In this document: piece after piece, positions 21,618 to 32,757 of the stretch | Layout of the letters: each line of letters begins with the position of its first letter | How positions within the stretch are numbered: the first letter of the stretch is position 1 | Assembly: GCF_019393635.1 (NCBI RefSeq) | Contig: NC_057866.1 | Span: 232,286,359-232,350,358 of the forward strand | Direction of reading: 5' to 3' | DNA: 64,000 nucleotides | Origin: Dromiciops gliroides | Lineage: Eukaryota; Chordata; Mammalia; Microbiotheria; Microbiotheriidae | Notes under the pieces: generated by a model | What the model was told of the DNA's origin: nothing | Database searches by the model: none | The model's input: only the letters and a program-made list of their open reading frames with translations | Made by a program: the position numbers and the translations under genes

Positions 21618-21829
21618 TATGTCAGCTAGCTGGCATAGTGGATAGAGTGCTGGGCCTGGAGTGAGAAGGACCTGAATTCAAATCTGGCCTCAGATGGATG
21701 TGAATGTTTTATTCTGCCTCAGTTTCCTCATTTGTAAAATGAAATGGGGAAGGAAGTGGCAAACCACTTCAATATCTTTGCCAAGAAAAAAGTCAGACAC
21801 AATTGAAAAATAACTAAACAATAACAAAG
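21618..21829 (+). mobile_element. Long CORE-SINE, right arm of inverted pair
   Basis: The head 'gtcagctagctggcatagtg' starts about 27 bp after the other copy's head; it runs through 'cctcagtttcctcatttgta' to 'aagtcagacacaattgaaaa'. The 'acctagctgtgtgacc' part is deleted. The two copies point away from each other. Confidence 0.8.
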
Positions 21830-22444
21830 CTACAAGGGGATTCTAATTAGAGGCAAAGCCTAGTGATTAGGAAATACAATTTTAAAATGGAATTAAGTAT
21901 AAGGGAATTACCTAAGTAGGAGTATCCCTGCTCTATGTTCTAAAGAGCTTGATACCTGAGAAAAAGATTCTCCTTCTGGAAAGAAAAGCCTATTCTATAC
22001 AAGGCTCTGAAAGAAATAGAGGGGCCCCTCCTAAAGGAAAGAAAAGCTGGGAAGATTGTGGTTTTTCTTTTCCTTTTTCTAAAAAGATTTTCTAATTCAT
22101 CCATTTCTCTAATTGGATGGTTTAGTGTGCTAAGGGCTTCTACATCTAAAAGGATTAGAATAGAAAAGAAAACATTTGCACTTTAAAAAGAATATAACCC
22201 ATTTTTTTCTTATGGAAAAACATGGTTCTTTAGCTAAGAAATCCAACTGAAAGCATCAGAGGGTAGAAGGAGAAAGAAGCTTAGCAGGAAATAAGGACCA
22301 CAGGCCAAATAGCTTTGGCCATTGGAGACTGTGAGGAGGCTATGAACCTGACAGAAGTGGGCCCAAAGGAAACAGTAAAATGATGTCCCCAGAAGACATC
22401 AGCAACCTTTCAGTCCCATAGACCAGTCACTACCCACCCAGGCC
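21830..22444. other. About 600 bp without a recognised feature
   Basis: A/G-rich on the plus strand, with short frames only. Confidence 0.4.
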
Positions 22445-22795
22445 TGTGTGGTGGTTACATATGTTCTCTTTGTCCACATGTCTTGATAATGGTTACAAGT
22501 CTTGTGCAAAGGATTACTCAGAGTCTCAAGGTCCAGACAAGCATTCTTTTAATAAAAACATATCAAATAACCCCTGGGTTAAGATAATTCAAGAACAAAG
22601 CAGTCTCAGAATGTTAAAGCTTCAGGCAAGGGGACTATAAGCAACCAGCAAAGAAATGAGAAATTCCTTATAAATCCCAGGAGCTCCTGACAATCCCCAA
22701 AACTATCTTTATATACTTTATATACTCCTTAAAGGGCCCATTGTTGGGTTCCAGATCAATTCACCTTATGGCAAAGCTCATTCAAATGGCAAAAG
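22445..22795 (-). mobile_element. Possible LTR fragment
   Basis: On the minus strand this has paired TATA-like elements (plus 'tttatatactttatatactc' near 22709-22728) followed about 150 bp later by ATTAAA (plus 'tttaat' near 22548), the spacing of a short LTR promoter and polyadenylation signal. The plus-strand left end starts 'tgtgtggtggttac', but no matching inverted end is found. Speculative. Confidence 0.25.
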
Positions 22796-22805
22796 GTCTT
22801 TCATA

Positions 22806-23385
22806 ATGTTGTTCATCTTTCATTTTTGAAGAGAACCAACAATATCACAGGTGTTGTGTTGACTTGCATATGAATTGGATTTAAGTGAGGCAGAATTGGG
22901 CAAAGTCATCAGCCTTACTCTCTTCCACAGTAATTGAAGTGCAGTAGCAAGACAATAGTCAAGATGATGGCCTGGAATGCATTGGATAACCTTGGTGTCT
23001 TCCATGCCTGACCAAGGTCTAAATGCTCCACAGTGCCTGTTTCAGTTGCCTTCATTGCCATTGGAACAAATCATTTTCATCTGCCCATTATGCCAGCCAT
23101 TATTTCAGGGAAAGTTTTCACATGCTTGGTGTGGACATTCCCCTAACTCACCAATGGGTTTGAGGTCTCTGGGTTACCTTTAAATTGGTTTAGCCTGTCT
23201 GCTGAGATAGTTTACTGAGATATGGCTGCTGTGCATGTTACAGCTACTTGGAGTCACAGGTGAGTTAGGTGAGAGGTGGACATAAAAGGTGAATGAACAG
23301 CCCTAAAAAGGGTTTGGCAAATCTTCACAGCAGATATGCTAGTCCTCCCTAAATGCCCCATATACCCCTGCTTTTCATAATCACC
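22806..23385 (+). mobile_element. RTE-like dispersed repeat, about 580 bp
   Basis: It starts 'gttgttcatctttcattttt', then 'gaattggatttaagtgagg', 'ataaccttggtgtcttccat', 'cctgaccaaggtctaaatgc', 'acattcccctaactcaccaa' and 'ctagtcctccctaaatgccc'. A second copy at 51476-52190 has the same blocks in the same order, which proves a dispersed repeat. RTE relationship is from memory. No frame is conserved between the two. Confidence 0.65.
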
Positions 23386-23499
23386 ATAGTTAGTCTTTCA
23401 ACAGAACTAAATTTGGAAATCCCTAGTTTCACTAGTCTACTGGTTCACCATCATGCCACTTATCTAAATGCACACACTGTGTTATATGCATTTGATTAA

Positions 23500-23620
23500 T
23501 AGATTTAGAGTTCAAAAGGACCTCAGGACAAGCCTTTCGTTTTTGGAGATAAGGAAACTGAGGGCAAAGAAAGGCAGGTCACCTGCCCAAGGTCATATAG
23601 ATAGTTGTGAGATTTGTGGG
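23500..23620 (-). mobile_element. MIR-type SINE
   Basis: 'gataaggaaactgagggcaa', then 'aggtcacctgcccaaggtca'. Confidence 0.55.
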
Positions 23621-23670
23621 AAAGTGTAGCCCAAGTTTATGAGGGAGAGGTTTTCCTGCTATTTTCCTTG

Positions 23671-23815
23671 TTTGTTTCTCTCCCCCCCCTCCCCAGGGCA
23701 ATGTGACTTGCCCAGGGTCACACAGCTATTGTCAAGTGTCTGAGGCTGGATTTGAACTCAGGTCCTTCTGAATCCAGGGCCAGTGCTTTATCCACTGCAC
23801 CACCTAGCTGCCCCT
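23671..23815 (-). mobile_element. WSINE1-like CORE-SINE
   Basis: Reverse-oriented, tail replaced by a C/T-rich run. Flanks 'tgctattttccttg' (23657-23670) and 'tgctatttttctta' (23816-23829) are a mildly diverged duplication. Confidence 0.88.
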
Positions 23816-24119
23816 TGCTATTTTTCTTATAATGCCATTTCAGTGACTGTCTAATCATTCAAAGGAGCAACTCCTGTGAAGAAGAGGGTCTGTCATCCTC
23901 ATCAACTGCTTATCTAATGACACCCACAGGGCAGGCAAGACAGATTAGATGAAGCATCAAGGGACCCTGGAAAGACATAAGGAGGGGGTGGTCAAACCCA
24001 CCACCAAACACCTCACACTCTGGTGGAGATAGTCCAGGATCCCAACCCACAAGCAAGAGCCTCAGGCACTTCTCTAGACTACTGGCCTCCAGCCCAGCCC
24101 CCTGCATTCATAATTCTGG
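23816..24119. other. About 300 bp unassigned
   Basis: No repeat, frame or site recognised. Confidence 0.4.
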
Positions 24120-24500
24120 GAAGAACTCTTTGTGGAGATGTAAGCAGCAACTCTTTCTGTAGGTGCTTCAGCTCTAGTTTTTTTTAATGGTAATAAATAC
24201 TGAAGACCTGGAAAAGAAAGGTCCCACTACCAGAGTCCAAATGGTTCAGTATCAAAGATGGATATGTTCCTTCACCCCCAGTGGAAACAGCAAAGCAGAT
24301 GCTCTACCATCTGCTTTGTGGCTGCACCTTAAGGACCATGGAGAGTTTCCAGCTGACTTGTAGCCAAAATCTCCTATATGTGTTACTCTTCTCTATTAGA
24401 ATATGAGCTTCTTGAAAGGGGGAATTGTTTTGCTTTTCTGTTTATATCCCCAGTTTTTAGAACAGTGCTTTGTACTTAGTGACTGCTCAAAAAAAAGCTT
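24120..24500 (+). mobile_element. L2-type LINE 3' end
   Basis: 'tctaccatctgctttgtgg', 'gaccatggagagtttccagc', 'agaatatgagcttcttgaaa', then 'tttatatccccagtttttag' and 'acttagtgactgctca'. The most complete L2-like 3' end in the window. Confidence 0.55.
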
Positions 24501-25359
24501 TTTCGCTCATTAATTCATTTATTCATTTGCTTTGAACTAAATGTATCCTCAGGCTGACTAGTAAAGATAAAAACATTGGTGGGGGCTTGTGGTTCTGAGA
24601 AGATATGAACCCACAGGATAGCTTTGATCAACCTCAAGGACTCACATTTGAGTTGTGGAGTGTCTCCAATTGGGGATTCATAAAGACAGAGATATTTTCA
24701 TTCAAGGTAATTCATTCTAAAAAGTATTTATTGAATTACTCCCATGCCTCTAGTGCCTCATTCTAATGTGGTGGGGGTAAAGGTTCTTGAAAGTTATGCA
24801 AAGATGGAGGGCCTTTGAGTATTAATCTAGTGACAATTTTCTTTTAATTGTCTGAGGACTAGCTCAATGAAGGGCTATCGAGTTCTTTCTACTGAAGATC
24901 TACCACTGGATGGATTTTTTTTCCTACAATAACGCACAAGGGCTGTCCACTAAGTTGTAGACTTGAGTCATTGGAGGAGGTTTCCAAAACAATGGAATTA
25001 TGGATACATTAAATGTTCAATTCAGTAAGTATATATTATGTTTCTACTATGCTCACAACATTGTACTGAGTACCAGAAAGAATAAAAATGTGTCTCAATA
25101 TGCAAAAAAATCTAGTCTTTTTTTTGAGGGGGAAAGACCTGTTTATCAGCATGGAGAGCTCTTAAAAGTAACTTTCCTCCACCCATTAAGATTGGAAACT
25201 CTAACTTATAGATATATTCTTAGATAAACACATGGGTCACTGAGGTCAATGTCTAGCTTTGTTTATAGTTAGTGTAGATTGGGGGGAACTTGAATTTAGG
25301 TCTTATTGATTCCAAGGCTAGCCCTCTATCTGATATTCTAGAGGCAAATAGACAGTGTA
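24501..25359. other. About 850 bp without a clear feature
   Basis: A weak match to a dispersed 'tactatgctcacaacattgt' repeat near 25035-25080. Otherwise unassigned. Confidence 0.35.
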
Positions 25360-25590
25360 GTAGATAGAGCACTGGTACTGGAGTTAGAAAAGCCTCATTT
25401 CAAATCCCACCTCTGTCTGTGTGTCCCTCGGAAAATTATTTTACCTCTATCTGACTCAGTTTTTTCATCTTTAAAATGGGAATGATAATAGTACCTGCTT
25501 TACAGGGTGGTTATGGGTATCAAATTAGATAATATTTGTAAAGTGCTTTACAAATTTTAGGTTGTCATATAAATGCTAGCTGCTATTATC
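25360..25590 (+). mobile_element. MIR3/THER-like SINE
   Basis: 'tagatagagcactggtactg', 'aaatcccacctctgtctgtg', 'ctttaaaatgggaatgataa', 'gtaaagtgctttacaaattt'. Full-length, diverged. Confidence 0.65.
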
Positions 25591-25949
25591 TACAAACGTT
25601 TGCATAATAGAAAATATTAGATTTCATAATATATGAAGTAAGAATAGAGGACCCCAATAATCACAAAACAATATGAATGTCTCAGGTTAGTAGATTTTCT
25701 TTTGGGACCAGGCCTGTGTTTTCCTTTATTCAGGGGAACTGCAAATGAGGAACATTCCTTTGTGTTTAGTAGTTATCCTGGTCCCCGTTGAGCCTCAACA
25801 AGTATAATTTATTTGTTTGATAAAACTGAAAACAGTCACAGTACACATAATTCCTCTGGCTTTTTGTGTTTCTAGTAGTAGTTGACCAGTTACTGAAATT
25901 TTGGCATGCTTTGACATTTTCATAAAAATAATTTAAAAAGGACAAAAAT
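25591..25949. other. About 360 bp unassigned
   Basis: AT-rich, no repeat recognised. Confidence 0.35.
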
Positions 25950-26320
25950 GAATGTGAGTTCAGAGGAAAACTACAAAAATGACAAAGGTGGAAATAGACA
26001 AAAGGTTAGAAGACCTGGGAATTTTAAGTCTAGAGGAAAGAAGGCTAAGGGGAGATATGATAACTTCCTACAAATATGTTAAGGGATATAACAAGGAGAA
26101 CAGGGACCAATTTTCATTAGTCAATGAGAGAAGAGCAGGAAGTAATGGGCTCACTTAAACTGCATTGGGGAAAATTTTGGGTTAAGTATAAGGAAAATTG
26201 TATGACTCTGAGAACAATTTAGCAATGGTGTAAATTGTCAGGGGAAATCGGGAAATCACCTTTGCTGATGCTACTCAGGGTAACACTTGACATCCATCCA
26301 ACAGAGATAAATTAGGAATA
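25950..26320 (+). mobile_element. L3/CR1-type LINE 3' region
   Basis: 'gacctgggaattttaagtct', 'agaggaaagaaggctaagg', 'ggagatatgataacttccta', 'tacaaatatgttaaggg' and 'taatgggctcacttaaact' follow the same order as 14450-14680, covering the part just downstream of the ORF. Confidence 0.65.
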
Positions 26321-26659
26321 ATAAAGTCAATTTTTCTATGGTGCTAGGAGGTGGAATAGACAATTTAAGAGAGACTATCACTTGACTTTCTTACCTTTTA
26401 CAACAATAAATTTAGTAAGGAATATTGGATTTTAAAATATTCAGAGGCAAAATAGGGGACATAAGTAACCCCCAAATAACACAAGCTTGAAATGTCATGG
26501 TATTTGCCTTTTATTATTTTTTTCTTATGCCCTAATTCATTTAGAAAGTTACTAATTGACAAGTGAATTGTTAAATTGTCAAGTAGAGTAGTTTAGGTAA
26601 TACATCTGGTTCTAGGGAAATAAAACAAAAGAAAACTACTTGGCTTCATAATTAGGAAT

Positions 26660-26900
26660 AAATAAAAAAGTGCTAAAACTACTTTTCCCATCCAGTCGCT
26701 GAATTAAAAGGACAAAGTAGCGTTAACCAACCAAGTTTAAGACAGATATGCATTGTTTCGATGTACATAAATGCAGGTGTTTAGGATGTCCAAATTAGGG
26801 AAGGGATTTGATTGACTTTGCTTTTCTGAGTTTTCAGTAATCTCAGAAGAGTTTTCCAGGAGTCGATTGACATCCTACTGTGTCGCTCTCTGTGTGTCTT
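26660..26900. promoter_or_regulatory. Candidate conserved non-coding block
   Basis: Repeat-free, with motif-dense AT-rich text: 'gcgttaaccaacc' (partly HNF1/MYB-like), 'gatatgcattg' (octamer-like), 'tgattgactttgc' (homeodomain-like). No reading frame. Called only because it lacks repeat signature and clusters factor-like sites; cross-species alignment would decide. Confidence 0.2.
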
Positions 26901-27023
26901 TTTTCATTTTTCTTTAGAATGGGGACTGGATAAGGGCAGAATCTGTAATTTCATCCACATAGGGATTTTCCTTGAAGAGGAAACACCCCCTGTCAAAGCA
27001 AGTTGGCACCTTCTGTGAGAGTC

Positions 27024-27061
27024 TTACCTAGAACAATGAGAGTTACCTAGAACAATGAGAG
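27024..27061. repeat. 19-bp perfect tandem duplication
   Basis: 'ttacctagaacaatgagag' occurs twice with no spacer (27024-27042 and 27043-27061), a recent slippage or microduplication. An antisense MIR scrap follows at 27062-27125. Confidence 0.95.
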
Positions 27062-27389
27062 ATTAAATTACTTCTCCAGCATCACACAGGTCTTACTGGC
27101 TTTGAAGCCAGCTCCCTTCTAATTAATTCAGGTTGTTTTTTTTTTAAATCTAATATATGCAATAACAATTGTATTTTGAATTTTTGTCCCTGTGTCTCCT
27201 CACTAGAATCTAGATCAACTTTTTTATTACTAAAAATGAGAAGTTCATTAAACCTCATAGAATTTGAGTCTCAGAATCCTGTTCTTTTTTTCATTTCTGC
27301 ACCTCCCATTCACTTCTTAAAACTTTGCAGCAAGGCTTTCAATCCCACCATTCAAATAAAACTTCTCTCTGGAAGATGACAACATTTTT

Positions 27390-28015
27390 TTTTTGTAATA
27401 AACCTTTTTATTTCTAGTTTTGAGTTATGATTTTCATCCCTCTTTTCCCTGCCTCCCCTCTCCCCTCCCTGAGGCAGCAAGCAATAAGATATGGGTTATA
27501 TATGTATGATTATGTAAAACATTGCTGTATTTGTCATTTTGTACAAGAGAACTTGCTCAAAAGAAAAAAAAATGAAAGAAAGTGAAAAATAGCATGCTTC
27601 AGTCTGTTCCATCAATATCAGTTCTTTCTTTGGAGGTGGATAGTATGTTTCATCAACAGTCTTTTGGGATTGTCTTGGATCATTGCATTGTTGAGAATAG
27701 TCAAGTCTTTCACAGTTCTTCATCAAATCATATTGCTGTCTTTGTGTACAATGTTCTCTTTGTTTTTCTTACTTAACTATATATCAATTCATACAAGTCT
27801 TTTCAGGACTTTCTGAAGTTATCCTGCTTGTCCTTTCTTATAGCACAATAATATTCCATCACCATCATAAACCGGTTTGTTTGGGCATTCCTTTGACTTC
27901 CAATTCTTATCCACCACAAAAAGAGCTGCTTTAAATATTTTCGTACAAATAGGTCTTATTCTCTTTTCACAAAAAATCTTTTAATTGGTAAACCCAATGC
28001 TCAGTCTTCATCCTA
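27390..28015 (-). mobile_element. L1 3' end, 5'-truncated, antisense
   Basis: Pyrimidine-rich 'ctcccctctcccctccctg', then 'gcatgcttcagtctgttcc', 'ggtggatagtatgtttcatc', 'ttgtcttggatcattgcat' and 'aaaaagagctgctttaaata'. About 620 bp of the same 3' region seen at 5225 and 13215. Confidence 0.7.
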
Positions 28016-28170
28016 TAAAACTTTTTATTCCTTGATATTTTTTGAGGACTGTTGCATACCCTCTCCTCCTGGATACTCTCCCTCCTTTGGCTTTTGTGAC
28101 ATTGTTTTCTCCCCATTGCCTACCTACCTAAATAACTGTCAGTCTTCTATGCTGGATTATAATCTTTCTC

Positions 28171-28175
<5 letters not shown>

Positions 28176-28241
<66 letters not shown>
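28176..28241. repeat. (TA)n microsatellite, about 33 units
   Basis: A near-perfect (ta) run occupying the tail position of the reverse-oriented SINE that follows. Encoded Ile/Tyr repeats on both strands are artefacts. Confidence 0.98.
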
Positions 28242-28244
<3 letters not shown>

Positions 28245-28378
28245 TGAGGCAATTGGGGTTAAGTGACTTGCCCAGGGTCACACAGCTAGTAAGTGTTAAG
28301 TGTCTGAGGCCAGATTTGAACTCAGGTCCTCCTGACTCCAGGGCCAGTGCTCTATCCACTGTGCCACCTAGCTGCCCC
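28242..28378 (-). mobile_element. WSINE1-like CORE-SINE with (TA)n tail
   Basis: Close to the family majority. The duplication 'tctccaata' is at 28167-28175, left of the (TA)n, and at 28379-28387, so the microsatellite lies inside the insertion where the A-tail should be. Confidence 0.92.
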
Positions 28379-28387
28379 TCTCCAATA

Positions 28388-28659
28388 CTATATTGCTAGG
28401 CATCCACTGAGATTTTGTCATGGTCTACTTTATCTTCCCTTATTTTTCCCATAAGCATCTTGAAATAAAATGTCCAAAATGGAGTTTGTTATCTTTTCTC
28501 CTAAACCTGCCCTTCTCCTAAGCTTCCCATTTTTCGTTGATGAGATTACATGTTCAGCCAGTTAGATTTTCAATTTGAGGTTAATTTAAAAAACAGCAAC
28601 AAAAGAAAAAAAAAAGAGAACCCTTTCCTTCTTCTTTACTTCCTAGATCAAATGAGTCC
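28388..28659. other. Unassigned spacer
   Basis: No repeat or frame recognised. An A-run lies at about 28596-28616. Confidence 0.35.
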
Positions 28660-29010
28660 ATGATCAAAAAATGTGTTTATTCTGCATATTTAATCTGTTA
28701 TCTTTGGAGGTAGGTCACATTCTTTATAACCAATTCTCTAGAATCTTTTTTTGGTCATTGCATTAATGAGAATTCCTAAATCTTTCAAATATGCTAATTT
28801 TTACAATGCTGTATTCAATATAGAAATTATTCTTCTAGTAGTATTAACTTCTCTCTGCCTCAATTTGTCTGTTTTCCCTAGTTTCTTTGAAAGCTGCTCT
28901 TTTGTCCTTTCTTATGGCATTATAGTATTTCATTACATTCATTTATCTAAATTTGTTTAGCTATTCTCTAATTGGTGGGAACCTCCTTAAATTATAAATA
29001 TATACTTCTA
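28660..29010 (-). mobile_element. L1 3' region, older copy, antisense
   Basis: 'cattgcattaatgagaattc', 'ttgtcctttcttatggcatt', 'gtatttcattacattcattt' and 'agctattctctaattggtgg'. More diverged than the copy at 27390. Confidence 0.55.
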
Positions 29011-29635
29011 CTTTCTCCATGTCCCTCCCAAGTAAGCTATCCTTTGCAACAAATATTTCATGAGAAAGAAAAGAAAAGCAAGTTTTTTTCAAATTTATTC
29101 TATTCCTTTCCCACCTGCTTCTGGCTTCAATGTCAAGCTTACTTTCTCTTTCATACGATGGCTCTACATATACTTGAAGAAAGTATATGTAGTCTTCTCT
29201 TCTTTGGGTGGAACATCCTCAACTCCTTCATCCAATCCCTTTATAGTGTGGCCTTCATGACTCCCATTTTCCTGGGTGAACTCCTTTCTCATCAGTCTTC
29301 CCACATTTTGCAGGACAGTCCTCAGTAGCAAGCAATACAGAGAAAACCAGGCAGGAATTTACCATCAGGGAAGAGCAACCAGTTGATAATCTAGTAGGTC
29401 AGCTGGTACCCAAAAGGAAAGGAATTCAATAGCAGGCATCATTGGTGGGAGTTTAGGCAGACAGGGAGTCATAGGGATAATTCAGTGGCGTTTATCACAA
29501 AGACTGGCTTTGGTCATTGGAACTAGAGTAGGAGGTTAAAGCAAGACTAGATACCAGATACATTTCAAGTTGCATAGCTCATCAACTACAAAACTTCCAT
29601 TCTTCTCTGGTAAGGATATACTTTTTTGAAGCATA
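29011..29635. other. About 620 bp unassigned
   Basis: Two overlapping plus-strand frames (118 and 66 codons) at 28972-29328 have no signal or domain I recognise and start inside L1-derived sequence. Confidence 0.35.
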
Positions 29636-29639
29636 CCTA

Positions 29640-29885
29640 GTTGGCAAAGTATATAGAGCACAGGTCTTGAAATTTGGAAGATTTGAGTTCAAATCCAGCT
29701 TCAGATTCTTACTAGTTATGTGACCGTGGGCAAATCACTTAATCTATGACTCCTTCAGTTTCCTCATCTGTAATATGGGCATGATAATAGTGCCTACCTC
29801 CCAGGGTTGTTGTGAGGGTCAAATCAGATAGTATTTTGTAAAGCATTTTACAAATCTTAAAGCACAAGAGAAATTGTAGCTTAGG
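29640..29885 (+). mobile_element. MIR3/THER-like SINE
   Basis: 'ggcaaagtatatagagcaca', 'gagttcaaatccagcttcag', 'gggcaaatcacttaatctat', 'agggttgttgtgagggtcaa' and 'gtaaagcattttacaaatct'. Full-length. Confidence 0.7.
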
Positions 29886-30884
29886 AATTATGTAAACATA
29901 GGCCCCACCCCCCACCCCCTCCCCAGTGATCCAAACTGCAAACCAACCAAGCCAAAGTATCCTGTGTACCTCTTTTCCATGTTCTCCCACAAACTACAAC
30001 ATGCTAGAACTCTTCCTATAAATCTTTTGGCATTTCATGGATACTAAAGGATGTCATCCTTCACTCTAGCTACCTGACTGGATCATCATTTTTCTCATAA
30101 TTTGAAAGCCTCCTTTATATGGCTTCATCTTTGTAAATCCTCACTTCTAATTTACCCACTACCGTGCACTTCTCCATTGCCCCTTGGGTGATCCCCTATT
30201 TTGTTTCTTCAGAGATTTTGTAATTATGTGGATCACAACCATATATCTCCAGAAGAATGTTATATGGGAGTCCACCTGCCCCATATGGTTGGGGCTGGGG
30301 TGGGGGTGGACAGACCAGACCACATGCAAAAGAGTCCTCCTTTTTCTCATCTGTCTGGACAATTATGTAATGTTTGGAGTGGAAACATTTTAAAACATAG
30401 CTTAAGTATAGTTGCTATCTCAGATATTCCAAAAACATGCATAACAGGCAGCCTCTAAAAGGTACTCAATGTGCAGTATGGGTATGCAGCAGGAGAAAGT
30501 GGTTTATTTATCCCTCTAGAGAAAATGCTTGAAACACAAAAGACTCATAGCTGCACATTCCAAAGTACAAAAACATAAAACAATAACCTATCAGACACAT
30601 ACTCTCCAAGAAGGCAAAGGTTCTTTATAGGATTACAAGAAAATACATTTCACTTTTATTTCAGACCAGCATTGTCTTATTAGCTCATAAGATCCCAGAT
30701 TTTCCAGCATGAATTAGGTTCTTTTAGTCAGTTAGTGACATTCTCCTCCTTACTGCAGCAGGTTTTCTCCTCTGAGGAGTGTGCTGTTATAGAAATCACC
30801 ACCCTTTGGACAGTTGGTACAGACTCAGTGACCCAGGAAATTTTGAAGCTTAGAGGAAACATGAAGTGGAGAGGGCACTCACCA
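29886..30884. other. About 1 kb without a recognised feature
   Basis: Short frames overlap at 30184-30458 on both strands. No repeat signature or splice context supports any of them. Confidence 0.4.
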
Positions 30885-31130
30885 GAGAGGGTAAAGAATA
30901 AGCATTTCTATAGCACCCAGTATGTTCCAGCACTTTACAGATAATATCTTAGTTTATCCTTACCACAACCCTGGCAGGTAGGTGCTATCATTATTCCCAT
31001 TTTTTATAGTTGAAGAAACTGAGGCTTGTCCAGAGTCACATAGCTAATAAGTGTCTGAGGCCGGGTTTGAACTCATGTCTTCCTGCCTCCAGACCTACCT
31101 CCCTATTCACTGTGTTACCTAGTTTTTCAA
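30885..31130 (-). mobile_element. MIR3/THER-like SINE
   Basis: 'aataagcatttctatagcac', 'cctggcaggtaggtgctatc', 'tgaagaaactgaggcttgtc', 'agtcacatagctaataagtg' and a head end 'cactgtgttacctagttt'. Confidence 0.7.
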
Positions 31131-31289
31131 GCTGTTGTGGAGTCAGAGATCCTGAGTTCAAACCTCTTTCCTTTGTGACCTTGGGAAAGAACCAACAAGG
31201 GGCCATGGTCTACATCTACAATTTCATAGTAAATAGGGAGCTGCCAGTTTAAGAAATTCCCTATGCCAATGCAGATCTGTGACTATTCT

Positions 31290-31640
31290 GTAAATTATCT
31301 TTGCATTGAGGGGACAATGGGAAGTTCGTGATCTGCTCGATCACACAGGTAGTAGTCATTAGAGGCAGGACTTAAAATGGTCTTTCTTATGCCAAGGATG
31401 GCTTCCTATCTACTATGCACACTGCCTTTCTATTCTCTCTCTCTACTTTGTGGATATTTGGTTTTTAAATTTCTGTGTACATGTTGTACGTCCCATCCCC
31501 AGCCCACACCCCCTGCCAATAGAATGTAAGCTTCTTAAGATCAGGAACTGTTTTTATTTTTTAATAATTTCAAATAACTCTCATGGTCTGGGCCACATAC
31601 AGTTACTTAATAAATTCTTATTGAATTAATGAATAAATGA
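31290..31640. mobile_element. MIR scrap and L2-type 3' end
   Basis: Antisense MIR at about 31320-31400 ('gatcacacaggtagtagtca'), then a plus-strand L2-like tail at 31515-31640 ('agaatgtaagcttcttaaga', 'cagttacttaataaattctt'). Confidence 0.45.
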
Positions 31641-32293
31641 ATGAGAAATTCTTGATATTCTCTTGGTTGTTTTAATTTTTAAAAATAATACAGTCCAATA
31701 TTTTCTTTGTTCAGCTAAATGCTTTTTAACATTACATTTACATTACAGATTTTTTGTTTTTACATTGGGACTTAATACTCCAACTTTGTGAGAGGTCTCT
31801 TGTAAAAAAGTAAAATGGCTAAGTCAAATGAATTTGTCTAAAAGTTCATGCAACATTTCACATCTGTAGTACTCCTGTATTTCTCTATTAAAATAAATAA
31901 CACAGTAATGTATTTACTTTTTCCCTTGCATTTCCACTTTAGTGAAGAAAAAAGAGAAGAAAAGAGAAAAGAAGAGAAGAGAAAGAAAGTAAATTTCTTG
32001 TATGATATGGATAAGCTTTTATCTTTTAAATACATATTTTTTCTTCCTTGCCACATCTCTCTGCTTGGTCAGATAATATTTTTACAGGCTGAAGCAATCT
32101 CCTCCTTGTGATAATAGATTTGCCTTGGTTCAATGTTCTTAGAAAATTATAATTGTTTAGATGTCTGCACATTTTTTTCTCTCTCTTATAATCATTATTT
32201 TTTATCTTTGCCCTAAGAACTAAGGGGTCCAACTAAACATGGCTATCTCATTTGGAAATAACTCCCACATTAGTAAGTAGCTATTCCCTATCT
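31641..32293. other. About 650 bp unassigned, with a GA/AAG tract
   Basis: A purine-only stretch of gaa/aga units lies at about 31943-31990. The rest is AT-rich with no recognised repeat. Confidence 0.4.
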
Positions 32294-32462
32294 TTTATTT
32301 TATTTTTTGTTTTGTTTTGTTTTTGTGGGACAATTGGGGTTAAGTGACTTGCCCAGGGTCACACAGCTAGCAATAAACATAAAGTGTTTGAGGCCGGATT
32401 TGAACTCAGGTCCTCCTGACTCCAGGGCTGGTGCTCTATGCACTGCAATACCTAGCTGCCCC
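32294..32462 (-). mobile_element. WSINE1-like CORE-SINE
   Basis: Reverse-oriented. 'tccctatct' at 32285-32293 and 32463-32471 is the target duplication. The 'agtaagtgttaagtg' part is altered to 'agcaataaacataaagtg'. Confidence 0.9.
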
Positions 32463-32504
32463 TCCCTATCTATTATAATGGAATCCATTTGTGGGTGGGT
32501 GTGT

Positions 32505-32686
32505 TATGAGAGAAAGACACACACACAGAGACAGAGAAACAGAGACAGAGACACAGAGAGACAGAGAGAAAGAGAAAGAGAAGGAGGGGAAAGGGAGGGA
32601 GGGAGGGAGAGACAGAGACAGACAGACAGAGAGAAGGAGGGGAGGGGGAAGGAGGGGGGAGGGGGAAGGAGGGAGGGAGAGAGAGA

Positions 32687-32755
<69 letters not shown>
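32505..32755. repeat. Polypurine tract: (CA)n, (GA)n and GGA-rich
   Basis: About 250 bp almost purely purine on the plus strand: 'cacacacacagagacagag' grading into GA and GGA units and ending in a perfect (GA)n of about 60 bp at 32690-32754. The Arg/Glu-rich and Ser/Leu-rich frames through it are artefacts. Confidence 0.98.

Positions 32756-32757
<2 letters not shown>

Noticed and set aside
28032..28359. Frames with long Ile-Tyr repeats on both strands
   Set aside because: Translation of the (TA)n microsatellite.
29330..29620. Possible similarity to 46400-46620 as a further repeat family
   Set aside because: Both contain 'cagg'-rich text of similar flavour, but I could not line up blocks in order.
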